From Axinella damicornis (Eukaryota; Porifera; Demospongiae; Axinellida; Axinellidae): a stretch of 64,000 bases of DNA. Positions within the stretch are counted from its first letter, which is position 1. Every line of letters begins with the position of its first letter. The stretch is from the NCBI GenBank assembly GCA_963931865.1, contig OZ007518.1, positions 6,192,570 to 6,256,569 of the forward strand. Reading direction: 5' to 3'. The notes beneath the pieces are model-generated. The model was not told where the DNA came from. It saw nothing but the letters and a program-made list of their open reading frames with translations, and did not search any database. A program made the position numbers and the translations under genes. Shown piece after piece: positions 35,601-46,822 of the stretch.

Positions 35601-38600
35601 ACCATCCAACAGCAACACTAAGAAAACCACTGTGATGTAGCTAGCTAAGATGTAGGATTAATCTGTGATAGGATGGTCCACTGTGGTATTTAGGATTAAT
35701 AGCACTCGCAATGCAGTCAGGAAGTAAATAGCACTCGGCTTCGCCTCGTGCTATTTTACACTTCCTGACTGCATTGCTCGTGCTATTAATCCTAAATACC
35801 ACAGTGGACAATCCTATTACATATACAAACACAATAGACTTCCTAGGACCTTTGGTTGTACATGTTTGTATTTTCATTAACCCTACATGTGTATACCCAC
35901 GAGGTGCGTACACAGAAATCAGTTGCGTAGATACGATAAAAAAAATGGTGATCTTGTGTTGTGTTGTGTTGTGTTGATTCACTGAGTATAGTGTATTAGT
36001 ACAGCTAGCATCCTAAGAGCAAGTGTTGTATAAAACTAGCTAGACAAGTACCCACATTTCCCCCATTGTCTTTCTCTCGGGCCTCGCTGTCACTACTTTC
36101 TGATCGAAGCAGCTTTGTTTTTAGCAAAATAATCTACCCCTGCCTGAACCTAGCTAGTTTACATATGGCATCACTAAGTACAGTCCTTTGCAATTGCCTT
36201 GGATCAGTCGGTACTCAAGCATATTGATACGCTGTTCATGCTCAAAGGGTTAACAAAAAAGATGTGATGTGTTTTGGCACGACCTGGTATCAGCTCAGAG
36301 TCATGCAGACAGCTGGTAAAATCCTTCATGACTATAAACCCTGTTAGCTATATGAGACTCAGCTTCAAGGTCAATATAATATTATATATCCTTGAGAGGT
36401 TCTGTATGTTGCACGATATCAAGAGCAATAAGAGTGTGCAACTGCCATATGGTATCAATTACCACCATCTCCCAGTATGATGTAGAACAATCAATGGTGA
36501 AGTTTAGCAGCTGAACCCCCTAAGTGTGAAATTGTGATTACCACAGAGTTTACTCAGCCTATGTACATGTTACCACACTGTTTGCCAATACTGCTGAGAT
36601 GGTGGTAATGGATACCATATGGCAGTTGCACACTCTTATTGGGGCAAGCCTGAGCGAGCCCCACACTACTAGCATGACTTCATTGCGCTGTGCGCTTGCT
36701 TGCTTGCTTGCTTGGATCTTGCAATTATCGTCAATTTTAAATCAGCGAATTTCACTTGCACGTGCACAATAATATTCAAATTCAACGAATTCTAGCAATT
36801 CAATGAATTCTTGCACCTCCTCGATGCAAGGAATTGTGAACCGTCTAGCTACCTGTTCGATGGACAATGGCAACAAAGACCACTCTTGGACATTAGAGCA
36901 CCATGAACACTCTGCCTCCTCAGTGGCGACACTTGGACAAAGACGGTGACTGCTCGTGGGCCTACCGAGCACCACGAACATTCTGCCTCCTTTGTGGGAC
37001 GCTCAGACAAAGACGGTGACTGCTTGTGGGCCTACCACCATGGCCGGTGATGTTGCTTCTCATGGATAATACACACTACCGTTAGTGTGTATTATCCTAG
37101 CCTCGTTCCCAAGCTCCTCCCCAGCTTTTTGTTGCGTACAGTATGCGACAAAAAGCTGGGGAGGAGCTTGGGAACGAGGCTATAATTATTATCCATGTTG
37201 CTGCTAGACTGCTTCAGCTATAAACGCTAACCTGACTCACAGTTGCTGTGATGTGTACGACTGTATGTTCAGTGCCATAATTTTTGTGGCCTATGCTCAT
37301 TGCCCAGTCACATTCTGATGACAGTCATGTGAATGCAACTGCTCCTTGCATGTCCCGGTGCATGCACTTCGCTCTGGCTCACCCTCCAATGTCCTGCATT
37401 CCACTAGTTGTTATGAACTCTGTGTGAGCACAAAGGGTGGGTCAGGGGGAGGTGGAAGGTTGATCTAAGCAGCATGGCTGTGTCTGGACTTGGATGTTCA
37501 GTGGAGCCATGTGGGCCGTTTTAAGCATAAATCTAGACAAGTGCGTCATGCATTCAAACGTCGCAGTCACGCCCATTCATCACAATAGTTGATCGCTCGA
37601 TCACGCTAGTTTAGGTGCTCTGCACGACGACTTTTGTTCGTTCGTCTTCTGCTTGCCTTCCGTCACAGAACCTGCGCAAACAGTTGTTTCCACGAGCGGG
37701 GAATTGAAAGAGCCGGTGAAAGTATCACATGAACTTCACTGCTTGAATGAGGTATGCAATTGCCGTGACGTTACGTCTGTATACAGTTTGAACTTGCGGA
37801 AGTTGCCAGGCCGTTTCTCCCTCCCAAAACGGCCTGGGAACAAGGCTAGTCCAGTCCAGTCCACTGATTTACCCCCCCCCCCCCCCCCCCCCCCCCCCCA
37901 TTACTCCAGCCTCTGTGATGACATTGTTATGACATGTTCAATCCTCTCCCCATCATTTCGAGGCTGAACGGTGGAAATAGGGATGAACTGTGATCATGAC
38001 TGGTCTTCACATGGATGACTCATGTATGTCTTCCTGCAGGGTGCTCTCTTCCGTGTTCCTTATGGCATCTTCAACCAGCCTAAGCTGTACATGGAACAAA
38101 TGTTCAAGGAAATTGGTGATGTCAATGACTGTGAACTGCGTGCATTGAGAGGTTGGTGCTCCTGACTGCTATATACAGAGGGGTACAAACACTTTACATC
38201 CTGTTTGTGTACCATGATCATTCTATGGTGTGGACATCTCATATGAGCGTGTTCCATACCTAGCCTCGTTCCCAGGCCGCGTGGGAGGAGAAAAGACGGC
38301 CTGGTATCCACTGCTTGCGCATGCGCGAGCATTCCCAGAAAAACCTGGGAATTCGTTTTCGTTTGTAAATGGTCAGTAAAATTGATACGTATATGTCCGA
38401 TTCACTTCCGTATCATCGAAAAGAAACAAGTGAGAAAAGCGCTTTCTGTGCGTGTAAGGTGTCTGGAAACTTGCCACACTGTCAGGAATCTGCTTCATAA
38501 GTGCCCTGAGTTTCCGTTTGACTGTCTTGACTTCGCCTACGCAGGAACGGCAGGTAAACCATCGCCACTGTCAATGGACACGGCAGACATGAGAAGTAAC

Positions 38601-41600
38601 TTACACAGACGAGAACGCCAATCTTCACACAATCCTACATCACTGAAGAGAGCAGCGGAATACTTGGGTCGCCCTTCTGAATGACGGATTCGACAGAAAT
38701 GCTTTGCAGCAACTTTTTGACTTGAGCGTGTATGTAGATTAGACCTTGAATATTCGGTCCGGATGTGATCCACGTGGAATGACAACGTAAACATTACAAT
38801 TTTACGGAAATATACCGGAAATAGCGGCGCTTGCGCGAGCAGTGGATACCAGGCCGTCTTTTCTCCTCCCACGCGGCCTGGGAACGAGGCTAGTTCCATA
38901 CCATGATTGCTGATTCATCACTCCACCCAGCCGGTCAAGTGGGCACACGGCAAAGGTCTTAGCAAACATTGCACTTCGTCTCCACTGACCAATCAGATCT
39001 CGCTGAAGGGATTTGTTCCAATTTTATTCATGATTCTCATATGGTTGTAAACCGAGCCGTGCGCATGTGATCAGCCTGGTGAACAGGGAGCTGGAGGCAT
39101 CAAAAGTTTAGCTCCAGTCTAGCCACTTAGATGCTCTTCACTGCTCGAGAATTGGGCGAGAATCAACAAGGTCACAAGATACATGTACATGTAGCTACTC
39201 AAGTAAGATACTTTGGACTATTTTCCAAGTGTAACTAACACAATACCTTTGCTTCTTCATTTTTACGTCACTATTGTCACGTGCAAATTTAAGGTGTTAA
39301 GACCTAAGGGGTACCCTGGGTTGTGGAGATAAATGTCGGTGGGTGTATAACCACTTACTTGGAAAGGTGTGAATCAGCGATCATAGTACAGCATAGTACC
39401 TCCATGCTAGTCGTCATTCTGTGTGCACAGCTTTTACAGAATTGGTGATAGCCCGTCTGCAATGTGCCAAACCCTAAGTGGAAGCTCTCAGATCTGTGAC
39501 AAGGTTTTGATTTCTTTATTGGAAGGCTTTACCTAGATGTCGGTGTGTTTAGCCCCTTACTGATATTGCTGAGTAAGCTATCGTACTTCAGAACAATTGC
39601 ATAGTACAGAACAGAGACGCTCATAATAGTGTGATCATTGCATGCACGCAGAACAAACACTTTGACTGTAAGCTTGCCTCTGACTTCCTCTGCAGATGTG
39701 AACACTGGCCTTGGTTTTGTATTCATTCGTGGGTCACTGTCATCTGATGTGGAGGGTTGCACCAAGTTACTTCAAAAGTGGGAGAAATCTGTAAGTTTGG
39801 GTCAGTGCATTGATTCCCTGTGTGAGCGGGGCCTCGAAGACAATGAGCGAGTATCTAAACCACAATATAAGTAGCTTGTATGACTTTGTGGAGTTAACGA
39901 AATGAGCACTCACGAGTTGCTAGATAATATATAAGTATCACCATAGTACCAAGCTATACCGGAAAATATCACGAGTTTGTTGCCGTAGTATTGTTACGAG
40001 TGCGAAGCACGAGTAACAATGCCGAAGGCGACAAACGAGTGATATGTTTCCGGTATAGCTTGGTACTATGGTGATACTGATTTTATCATACAAACCTGGA
40101 ATTTCATTGCACGTTCCTCTACCAATGAACATAGCGAATGCGCGTTACCATAGCTTGCTTGGCGACAATATTTTTCAGTTCTGGTTCACCCTTCGCGTTA
40201 GTACGGCACGCTTCAAACGCTTAGGCGAGAAGGCCTGCATACCAAGCCCAAGGCGGAGCCACGGCAGCTGTACGGTCGGTCCACGCTGATGACTGGCAGT
40301 TGTACGGTCCATTTCAAACGGGATGCCCGAGTATACGAACGAGTTCAACCTCGACTTCCGGAAGTATCGAGATGTAAGTCAGTCCTCTTCAGGAGCCCAA
40401 AAGGTAGTCAGTATCAGCTAGTCCAGGTAGTCTCTGACATAGATTTGCTGTAGCGCACGTGACTTACTGTACATAATACGGATCTCTCGCGTGACCAACA
40501 GTACTAATACGGATTTTTCACGTGACCTACTGTACAAAATACGGGTTTTTATCAACTGCGCTTGCGTACCAGGCTTTCCCATTGACTGCTGTACATTATC
40601 CAATCGTAGGTGTATGATAACTTCGTATATTAATACTGATAATTATATATTATACAGTGCAGAGGTCGAAATAAGGATTACATGTTGAGCGGTCAAATGT
40701 CCTAGTACTTTAGATTTTGATTGGACATTTACAAAATATGTTAGGTCATGCTCGCGCCCGTCACCAAAAAGAAATCACAAGAGGATGAATGTGTGTTCTC
40801 CAGCTAGATTCAAATCCATGTTGGTTGTGTGTATATGTGTATTGGGAAAAAAAAAAGAATTTGGTTGACTAGAACTCGTGCATAAAGAGAGAAAAGAAAT
40901 TGGCAGATTCGAACCAGGTACATAGCCTCGTACCCAGTCCCACGCCCAGCTTTTCGTCGCTGCTTAGTACGGTAAAGCAGGGAGGGCCTGGTACATCTTC
41001 TCACGTGAGCATGACGTAACCGAAAAATGGCAAAATTTTCAGAACGAAGACGCTGCGTTTTGCGTGTTATTCAGCCATCTACACGTTCAACGCTCGGTGA
41101 GTATGACAGTCGCCCCCCGCTAGCTAGATACGTGTGGTATAATTATGTTACCTGGTACCTTCGCTCTTCTTGCTGTTCTGAGACCCACGTACGCCCACGC
41201 TTCCTTCCGGTCTTTCTATCCCTTTCAACCCCTTTCTACCCTCCGCGTCACTCACGTGAGAAGATGTACCAGGCCCTCCCCGCTTTACCGTACTGCAAGC
41301 GACGAAAAGCTGGGCGTGGGACTGGGAACGAGGCTACCAGGTACGGGTCATGCACTTAGATGATTGTATTCATGCATGTTGTTCGGTCACGCCTACCCAA
41401 CAAGTGCATTAGTGTGCTGTCACTTTGCACAGAAATTGACCGATGACCGCATGTTATTTCGACCTCTGCAGTGTGTGCAGGGAAATATCATGAGTCTATT
41501 GCCGAGTGCCGCAGGCACGAGTAACAATACGGCAACAGACGAGTGATGTTTCCCAGTACACACTGTATAATACATTTATCATGTTTCCAGACCCTGCTGC

Positions 41601-42550
41601 TATAGGAACACGTCGATATCGCGGCCTTGGTAACGGTCGTGACTTGGCAACAGTAGCGCCTCACAATCAGCGTACCATACAGTTCTATTATCGTACTAAT
41701 GGTACGCGGTACAGCCTCGTTCCCAGGCCGCGTGGGACTTACCGTGCAACCTGAAATGGCCGACCATGACTTGGTTTGCAGTTGGAGAAACGGGCCTCTT
41801 GTCGTTCTTTGATACGCGAGCCTAGCCCCGAGTAAGTTGGCCGCAGCCCCCTACTAGATAGCCACGCCTGGTCCACACCTCCATCCGCTCTATATAGCAG
41901 CAGTAAGGTTCCAGGCCAGCATCTTGCATGCAACTGGTACTATATCCTTCATTTTGAATTCCTTGTGTTGTGCATCTATCATTAATGCATTGGCACCATG
42001 GCAATAACATTTATGCCCTAGGGGGACGCGATGATAACCCACAGAGCAACTAGGGTGAGATGAGAAAATATCACCCTCGTTGCTCTGGCTTGCATGCCAT
42101 ACATTCTCTATGGGAATAGCCATATCAGAATGTATGATAAGTTAACTGTCCAGGTACGTGATAATTGGTTGCGTATATCCCACCCCAGTTTCTGCAGCAG
42201 AGGAGCTCACATGTGAAGAGACTGGCAGTTAGATTGATTGATGCCAACACCCCGTCTCCTGGTAATCACATTTGCGCTAGAAATTGCTTTGTTGATTCCT
42301 TTTTCCGGGTATTCCCTCTGTGGGGCCATATTGAATCCACAATGTACGCTGGCTGTATGTGTTTAGCATCCATGGGTAGGTGATTACGGTATGTGCGTAC
42401 ATCATGGTTGATGTTTCCTACTTAACTGCAGCGGCTTCTGAATGAAGTACTCCAGACAGGAACTGGTATCACTGTGCTCCTTTACCACTCCCACCCCCAA
42501 GTTTCAACGCTTTGCTGAGGCACTTGGTATAATAAATGAACAGCCACAGG
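32700..42550 (+). CDS. KH-domain protein, multi-exon
   Basis: Five exons with good splice signals join in phase: 32700-32783, 33114-33197, 33386-33436, 38040-38151 and 39696-39790. The first three form one KH fold, an RNA-binding domain: VPPHKVDKLLKGNMSRIE, then ISGARMVLYRETGEKVLMIT, then EARMMVLGKINEPDLLR. The usual GxxG loop is not obvious at LLKGNMSRI, so nucleic-acid binding may be altered. The next two exons give FRVPYGIFNQPKLYMEQMF and DVNTGLGFVFIRGSLSSD, family not recognised. Possible further exons are 42198-42261 (SSHVKRLAVRLIDANTPSP) and 42432-42550 (LLNEVLQTGTGITVLL, then FQRFAEALGIINEQPQ). The last has a frame change near 42480, and no frame is open throughout. The first exon and the 3' end are not identified. 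Introns hold many MITEs. Confidence 0.65.
34051..34626. mobile_element. Element with inverted ends, about 575 bp
   Basis: Left block CCAAAGGCGCGTCAAGCC followed by GGCGGCGAGAGGGCATGC; right block GTATGCCCTCTCGCCGCC, then GGCTCGATGCACCC. A second inner inverted pair is TAAGCACGTG (34158) and CACGTGCTTA (34523). It lies in the fourth intron-sized gap of the KH gene. Confidence 0.65.
35673..35809. repeat. Foldback of about 137 bp
   Basis: Arms GTCCACTGTGGTATTTAGGA and complement, with a central CACTCGGCTTCGCCTCGTG. Near-perfect hairpin resembling the elements at 39934 and 41463 in having a CGAGTGC-type centre. Confidence 0.85.
35810..36640. other. No gene recognised
   Basis: AT-rich intronic-looking sequence. 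An inverted pair CAACTGCCATATGGTATC (36438) and GATACCATATGGCAGTTG (36611) marks another short foldback of about 190 bp. Confidence 0.5.
36640..37420. repeat. Dispersed repeat, direct copy at 53437-53985
   Basis: Both copies open GGGGCRAGCCTGAGCGAGCC and share AAATCAGCGAATTTCACTTG and later CTGACTCACAGTTGCT. They end near TCCAATGTCCTGCATTCC. A poly-(GCTT) run in this copy corresponds to a poly-(GT) run in the other. The copy here is split by a later 85-bp insertion at 37098. Confidence 0.75.
37098..37182. mobile_element. AGCCTCG-end foldback, 85 bp
   Basis: Almost entirely inverted repeat: TAGCCTCGTTCCCAAGCTCC and complement, with CTTTTTGTTGCGTACAGT in the centre. Flanks TATTATCC (left) and ATTATTATCC (right) are an imperfect target duplication. 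Confidence 0.88.
37872..37899. repeat. Poly-C tract, 28 C
   Basis: Follows closely after a lone AGCCTCG-type right end (GGCCTGGGAACAAGGCTA, about 37832-37849). Confidence 0.93.
38261..38892. mobile_element. AGCCTCG-end element, 632 bp, carrying a 100-codon ORF
   Basis: Ends TAGCCTCGTTCCCAGGCCGC and complement. Target duplication GTTCCATACC (38251-38260 and 38893-38902). Inner inverted pair TATCCACTGCTTGCGCATGC (about 38309) and its complement near 38840. An open frame 38382-38684 includes VRCLETCHTVRNLLHKCPEF and ends RAAEYLGRPSE; no family recognised, but the composition is not that of simple repeat. It could be captured host sequence. Confidence 0.9.
39934..40078. repeat. Foldback of 145 bp
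   Basis: Arms AGTATCACCATAGTACCAAG and complement, with the central GAGTGCGAAGCACGAGTAAC. TGCCGAAGGCGACAAACGAG lies in the right arm and is matched in changed form at 41510-41550. Confidence 0.88.
40923..41336. mobile_element. AGCCTCG-end element, 414 bp
   Basis: Ends TAGCCTCGTACCCAGTCCC and complement. The near-exact 9-bp duplication is CCAGGTACA (40914-40922) and CCAGGTACG (41337-41345). Cores CTTTTCGTCGCTGCTTAGTA and TACTGCAAGCGACGAAAAGC lie inside each end. The piece around 41027-41220 (CGCCCCCCGCTAGCTA) recurs near 50555. Confidence 0.9.
41463..41570. repeat. Foldback related to 39934
   Basis: Inverted arms (CAGTGTGTGCAGGGAAATAT and complement-like CCCAGTACACACTG) around GCCGCAGGCACGAGTAACAA. 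It shares ACGAGTAACAAT and GACGAGTGAT motifs with 39934-40078. Confidence 0.75.
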
Positions 42551-42612
42551 TAAGGTTCCACTAACGTTACTACCAATGCTTCTAGTTGTCCTACAAGTGA
42601 GGTAGAGAATAA

Positions 42613-42682
42613 TCAGCATTCTGGAATGATTAGCATTCTGGAATGATCAGCATTCTGGAATGATCAGCATTCTGGAATGATC
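42613..42682. repeat. Tandem repeat TGATCAGCATTCTGGAA
   Basis: Four near-identical units of 17-18 bp just after the last KH-gene exon block. Confidence 0.93.
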
Positions 42683-42965
42683 AACTGTACAGGTGCAGTT
42701 TCCACCCCCAAGATTAACATGGTCTTTTTGCGCCCTCTAGTCTCCCATCACCCCAACCACTCCAATCAAGTTCTTTCAGTCCCCACCTAAGGCTGGATTC
42801 CGGTGAGGAAAACACTGTACATTAGAGCTTAACTTTCAGGTTGTACTTGGGAGTAAATAAGTAACCTTTTAGTCGTGTAAACCCCTCTACCCCCGGTAAC
42901 ACCTGTATGCACCCAGAAATTACGCATGCATCAACCCCAAGAGTGCCTGTTTTTGCCCGAATGAC

Positions 42966-43346
42966 TTTAACGCGATCATTAATATTGAACTTCCGCTCAC
43001 GCGACTCCTGATCAATTTATTGCCTTGGTTACACATCTCTAAGGCTTCTCGCCGTTTAACTTACAATCGCTGTGTAGACTTCAATCGCTGTGATTGGAAT
43101 TATGTCAAGCAAACTGAGTTAGCTTGTGAAATGGCAGTAGGCGTATCAATACACTGTTCGCACTGAGCAGAAGATTTGACAGGCATATATATACGCCGAT
43201 CGCGCTCTGAGAATTAATATTATCATAGCTACTCATTCCAGACTTAGGATTAGTGTTTTCCCTGTCGTCGCAAGTTGAGTGAAGCATAATTGTTAGGAGG
43301 TTACTTGCCAAATGATGTGTACTTAGTAATGGCATAGGTAAAGGGT
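42966..43346. mobile_element. Probable TTAA element, about 380 bp
   Basis: The right edge reads AAAGGGTTAA. The left part shares CGACTCCTGATCAATTTATT and CACATCTCTAAGGCTTCTC with 19545-19650, where the element starts TTAACCCTTTGAATG. The left terminus here is decayed. Confidence 0.5.
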
Positions 43347-43513
43347 TAATGCCTCAGGTGATAAGGGGTAAAGGGCTAATCTGGTTGTCTCAGCTGGTGG
43401 CTATTGAGCTTCACTTGTTAGGGATTGTTTTCTGCACAGGATTGTACCTTGAGTGTTGTGATTGCAACGGTAAACGTACTGAAAGTTTAGCAATGGATAG
43501 CCATGGTAGGCTC

Positions 43514-43640
43514 TAGCCTCGTTCCCAGGCCTTCCCACCCCAGCGTTTGTCGCTTGCAGTACTAACGTGGGGGGAGGCCTGGTAACTCGTCACGTGCAGT
43601 GACGCAAGTGGACATTGGGTGGATGTCTGGAGGAGTGTCA
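43514..43640. mobile_element. Truncated AGCCTCG-end element
   Basis: Left end TAGCCTCGTTCCCAGGCC followed by CAGCGTTTGTCGCTTGCAGT and GACGCAAGTGGAC, matching the first 130 bases of 31501-32125. No right end in the expected place. Confidence 0.7.
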
Positions 43641-43812
43641 CAAATGCTGGGATGAGAATACCATTATCGTACGTAGCAAAGAAGCAATGGTAAACTGCCC
43701 ATGTGACCCGCAATCGGCTTGATTTGTATATATGCAAGAATCCATCTCCTCAATATGGTGTATTTTTTGCTGGAGCAATTACATTGTAGCTTTCCTTCCT
43801 TCATGTGTTTAA

Positions 43813-45536
43813 CCCTTTCCTGGATGTAGCCGGATATATCCGGCATGAGCACATGCGCGTCTTTACAAAAATCCATAAAATACACTTTGTACCCTAGCGT
43901 CGCGAAGAACTTTCTGAGCATGCTCAGAACGTTGCTCAAGCACGTGGTATTTTCTAGAACATTCTACGGCATCGGTTACTAAGGGCAAATGCGCAAAAAT
44001 GCACTTAGTGTCAAAAATTTCAAGATGGCCAACATGTATACTGTAAGCGGTGTTCTTGAACAACTGGATGACTTCGATTTCAACCTGGACGATGGATTAG
44101 ACAGCGATTTCGGACGAAGAGAAGTCCATATTTACCTTCCTAGACGGTTTTGAGGACGGTGCAGCGCGGTGATCACGACAGAGTAGACGATGGAGACGAA
44201 GACGCAAATCGAGACACTCGCGGCGACAGAGACGATCAAGAAATGGATACTCTCCTCCCCCTAGTACGGTTCAGGGTGATCTGGACACTGCCTCGAGTAA
44301 GTCTACACTTAGTAGAACCTAGATATAAAGTTTAGTAATCCGCCAATGTGTAGGAAAGAATAGGTATTATTCCTAGTGTGAATGTATTCTGTAGGCGTGG
44401 CATGGAGTATACAGAGCAGTCCTGCCCCCTTCTCAAGGCTCGCCAGCTCTTTCCGTGTCTGTAGAAGGTCTGCATGGAGTAGTCCAGTCCCTTGCAGTCC
44501 AACTCGGCCCCTTCCCCTCGTGGATCAACCAGCTCCTCCCCATAGTACGTAACAGGTCACCTGTCTGTCCCTGGACGGAACAGCGAAATAGACGAGGACA
44601 GGACAAAGACGGAACGAGGACATGGTATGGTGAATGGCAGGGGATTTGGGGGGGGGGGGGGGGGGGGGGGGGGGGAGAGAGGGAGAGATACAGTGGAGGG
44701 ATGGGTACCGTGGAGGGAGGGTTACAGTAGAGTGAGTGAGAGACGGAGGGCGAGGGAGGAAGGGAGAGCAAGTTCAAGTACAGTTCACAGCCCCCCTACA
44801 CATAGCCAGTACATTCTACAAGGAATTATTAGGAGAAGAGTCTCAGAGTCTTTCTCTTCAAACTAGCAAAGCTAGGTCCTCCTGTTGATAGCAGTATGTT
44901 GTGTGGACCTTTGCAAGTCCTTTTTACGACAAGGAAATGGGACGGATAGGTGTATGTAACGTAAGAGACATTGATGTCACTGCTGACAAAATGGAGTGTT
45001 TGGAGGTACTCTCTCATGCACACACAAACATGCAGGTTGGGGACAATCCAGTGATGAAATATGAACCAGCACTGTGGGCTACGACCCTTTACTCCAAAGA
45101 TTCTGAGCTCTATTCCTTGGATTTGAGGGCGTGTTAGTCGTCTTTGAAAACCTCGTTCTTAGGCTTGTCTTTCTGATGGTCCTGTCTGCTCCTTGGACTC
45201 CTGGCGTGATATGAGGGGTTCTGGAGGGTAGCATAACAATCCACAAGTGCTGTATTCTTGAAAATGCTTGTATGGTGTGCTGTTGTTAATAATAATGATA
45301 ATAAAATAATAATAATCATCATTTTATTCATGGAAAATGTCAAATAAATCTCTGTTTTGCCGTGTACGTTTTTTCTATGGGGCTAGAAATGACGACATAA
45401 TGTGTATAAATAGCTCAGCTATCTAAAAATAGGTGGTTGCTAGGAAGTTTGCCGCACAGCGGCGCCGCTATGAATTTTTAAGTAAACGCTATTCAATTTC
45501 CATGGTGAAACGCAAATTAATTCATCCAGGAAAGGG
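43813..45536 (+). mobile_element. piggyBac-type element, 1724 bp, perfect 14-bp ends
   Basis: TTAA at 43809-43812 and 45537-45540. Left end CCCTTTCCTGGATG and right end its exact complement. From 44024 a plus-strand frame reads MANMYTVSGVLEQLDDFDFN followed by a strongly acidic stretch (LDDGLDSDF), like the disordered N-terminus of piggyBac transposases, and stops at 44150-44152. Acidic frames continue to about 44260 (DGDEDANRDTRGDRDDQEMD). No DDE core was recognised, and the length is below that of intact elements (about 2.4 kb), so it is non-autonomous or internally deleted. A 39-bp poly-G tract (about 44648-44686) and a GGGA-rich block fill the middle. Target-site and end symmetry are exact. 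Confidence 0.8.
44855..45137 (+). CDS. Open frame inside the piggyBac-type element, unknown
   Basis: Open frame ending TAG at 45135-45137, with RIGVCNVRDIDVTADKMECL and a hydrophilic tail. No known domain. It may be a relic of the element's own gene or a captured exon; a donor-like GGAGGTACT follows MECLE at about 45003. Confidence 0.2.
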
Positions 45537-45671
45537 TTAATTGAACTGCATAGACTGCTATACTTACGACCAGGAGTGCATGATGATGAAAAGAGCGGAA
45601 GGAAGAGAAGGGGCATGCAATGACCATGCTAAAGATTGAAACCAATGGTAGTCACATAACTGTTTTTTAGC

Positions 45672-46013
45672 ATGCACATGCATCATTGTTTTTCCATCAT
45701 GCCATTTACTTTCTGCAATGAGGATATAACCAGAGGGGACGTTTTTCCACTAGCTAAGACATCCACTCGGCTGTTAAGCGGCTTGATCAACTACATCGTC
45801 ATACAGCTCTTTCTGAATGTCTGTCACTATCTGCTTCATTACCAATGGGTGGCTCTTCTCTGTTTTCTTCTAGTAGTTATCCTAGTCTTGATATGCATGC
45901 AAACAGTGGAAATTAAGTTATCTTTGCGCAGTGATTGCACACTCATTCCCTTCCTTCCACTCATTACGTCATTAGCTATGCGCTCCTGTTATGACACATT
46001 GAATTACTGCTAA
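45672..46013 (+). CDS. ORF of 113 codons with a membrane-like stretch, weak
   Basis: Begins about 130 bp downstream of the piggyBac-type element. Residues about 50-80 (QWVALLCFLLVVILVLICM) form a convincing hydrophobic segment. There is no family match and no splice context, so chance cannot be excluded. Confidence 0.25.
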   Translation: MHMHHCFSIMPFTFCNEDITRGDVFPLAKTSTRLLSGLINYIVIQLFLNVCHYLLHYQWVALLCFLLVVILVLICMQTVEIKLSLRSDCTLIPFLPLITSLAMRSCYDTLNYC

Positions 46014-46379
46014 GTTGGCAGCATAATCTGACTCTCCATGCCACACTTTTTCACATATGCAGGAATGAGAAAGTTCACCAATCACGAGCTGATGGCAGAT
46101 GGGAGCACGATTTGTTTGACCCAGCCTTTTAAAGCAGCAGCAGCAGCATCAAGCAAACAGTGATCTAACCTCATTGCTTTTATGATTCGTATTATCTCTT
46201 TTAAGAGCAAGATCAGCATTTTATCATTTCGCCAAAGTGTGAACCTCATTGTCAATATGTATGCTATGGGTCGTGATCATGAAGTATGACGTTCTACCCT
46301 GTTTTTGCAGTCGAGGAGTTCCAGTTATGGACTCCTAACGATACTGAATAATCACAATTTTACCAGCAGATTGCCATAG

Positions 46380-46441
46380 CCTCGTTGTCAGGCTTTCAAA
46401 ACCTCAAGTTTATGCTAGAACGGAGGCCTGGGAATGAGGCA
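46380..46441. mobile_element. Decayed short AGCCTCG-end element
   Basis: TAGCCTCGTTGTCAGGC on the left and GCCTGGGAATGAGGCAA on the right with a 28-bp centre. The ends carry substitutions and no clean duplication remains. Confidence 0.65.
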
Positions 46442-46822
46442 ATAATATCAGAATTGGAAGTGGGTGTGTAATCTAGTAAACTAGTAATACTACCGGTATA
46501 CTACTTCGCGATGAAGAGTGCTCAGCGGAAACTCCAGATTCCCTGAGCTGTGAGCCTAGGGAGAGACTGCTTCAGATGGCTGGCCTTGGTGCCCACAGAG
46601 TTGGGCAAGTCGTTCGGCGTGCAGGATGCATGGGATGTGCTGAGATTCCCTAGGATGGGGCCCAGGGTAGCTGCAAACCTGGTAGAGGATCCTCTGCTGC
46701 CCACTGTACGTGTTGTACTATCAGGAGATGGTTGAGTCTCAGTGGAGTAGATGCACAAGTCATCCCAGGAGGTGGGTGGACTCCTATAGCACAGAATCAT
46801 CGTTTCTCATCAGCCACTTCCT

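Noticed and set aside
41027..41363. 110-codon frame starting MAKFSERRRCVLRV
   Set aside because: It lies in an AGCCTCG-end element and part of it repeats at 50555; treated as element sequence.
44433..44866. Glycine-rich and proline-rich frames around the G run
   Set aside because: Driven by the homopolymer and GGGA repeats.
46522..46800. 92-codon minus-strand frame upstream of TRMU
   Set aside because: No family features, no splice context, and it does not match the missing N-terminal half of TRMU.
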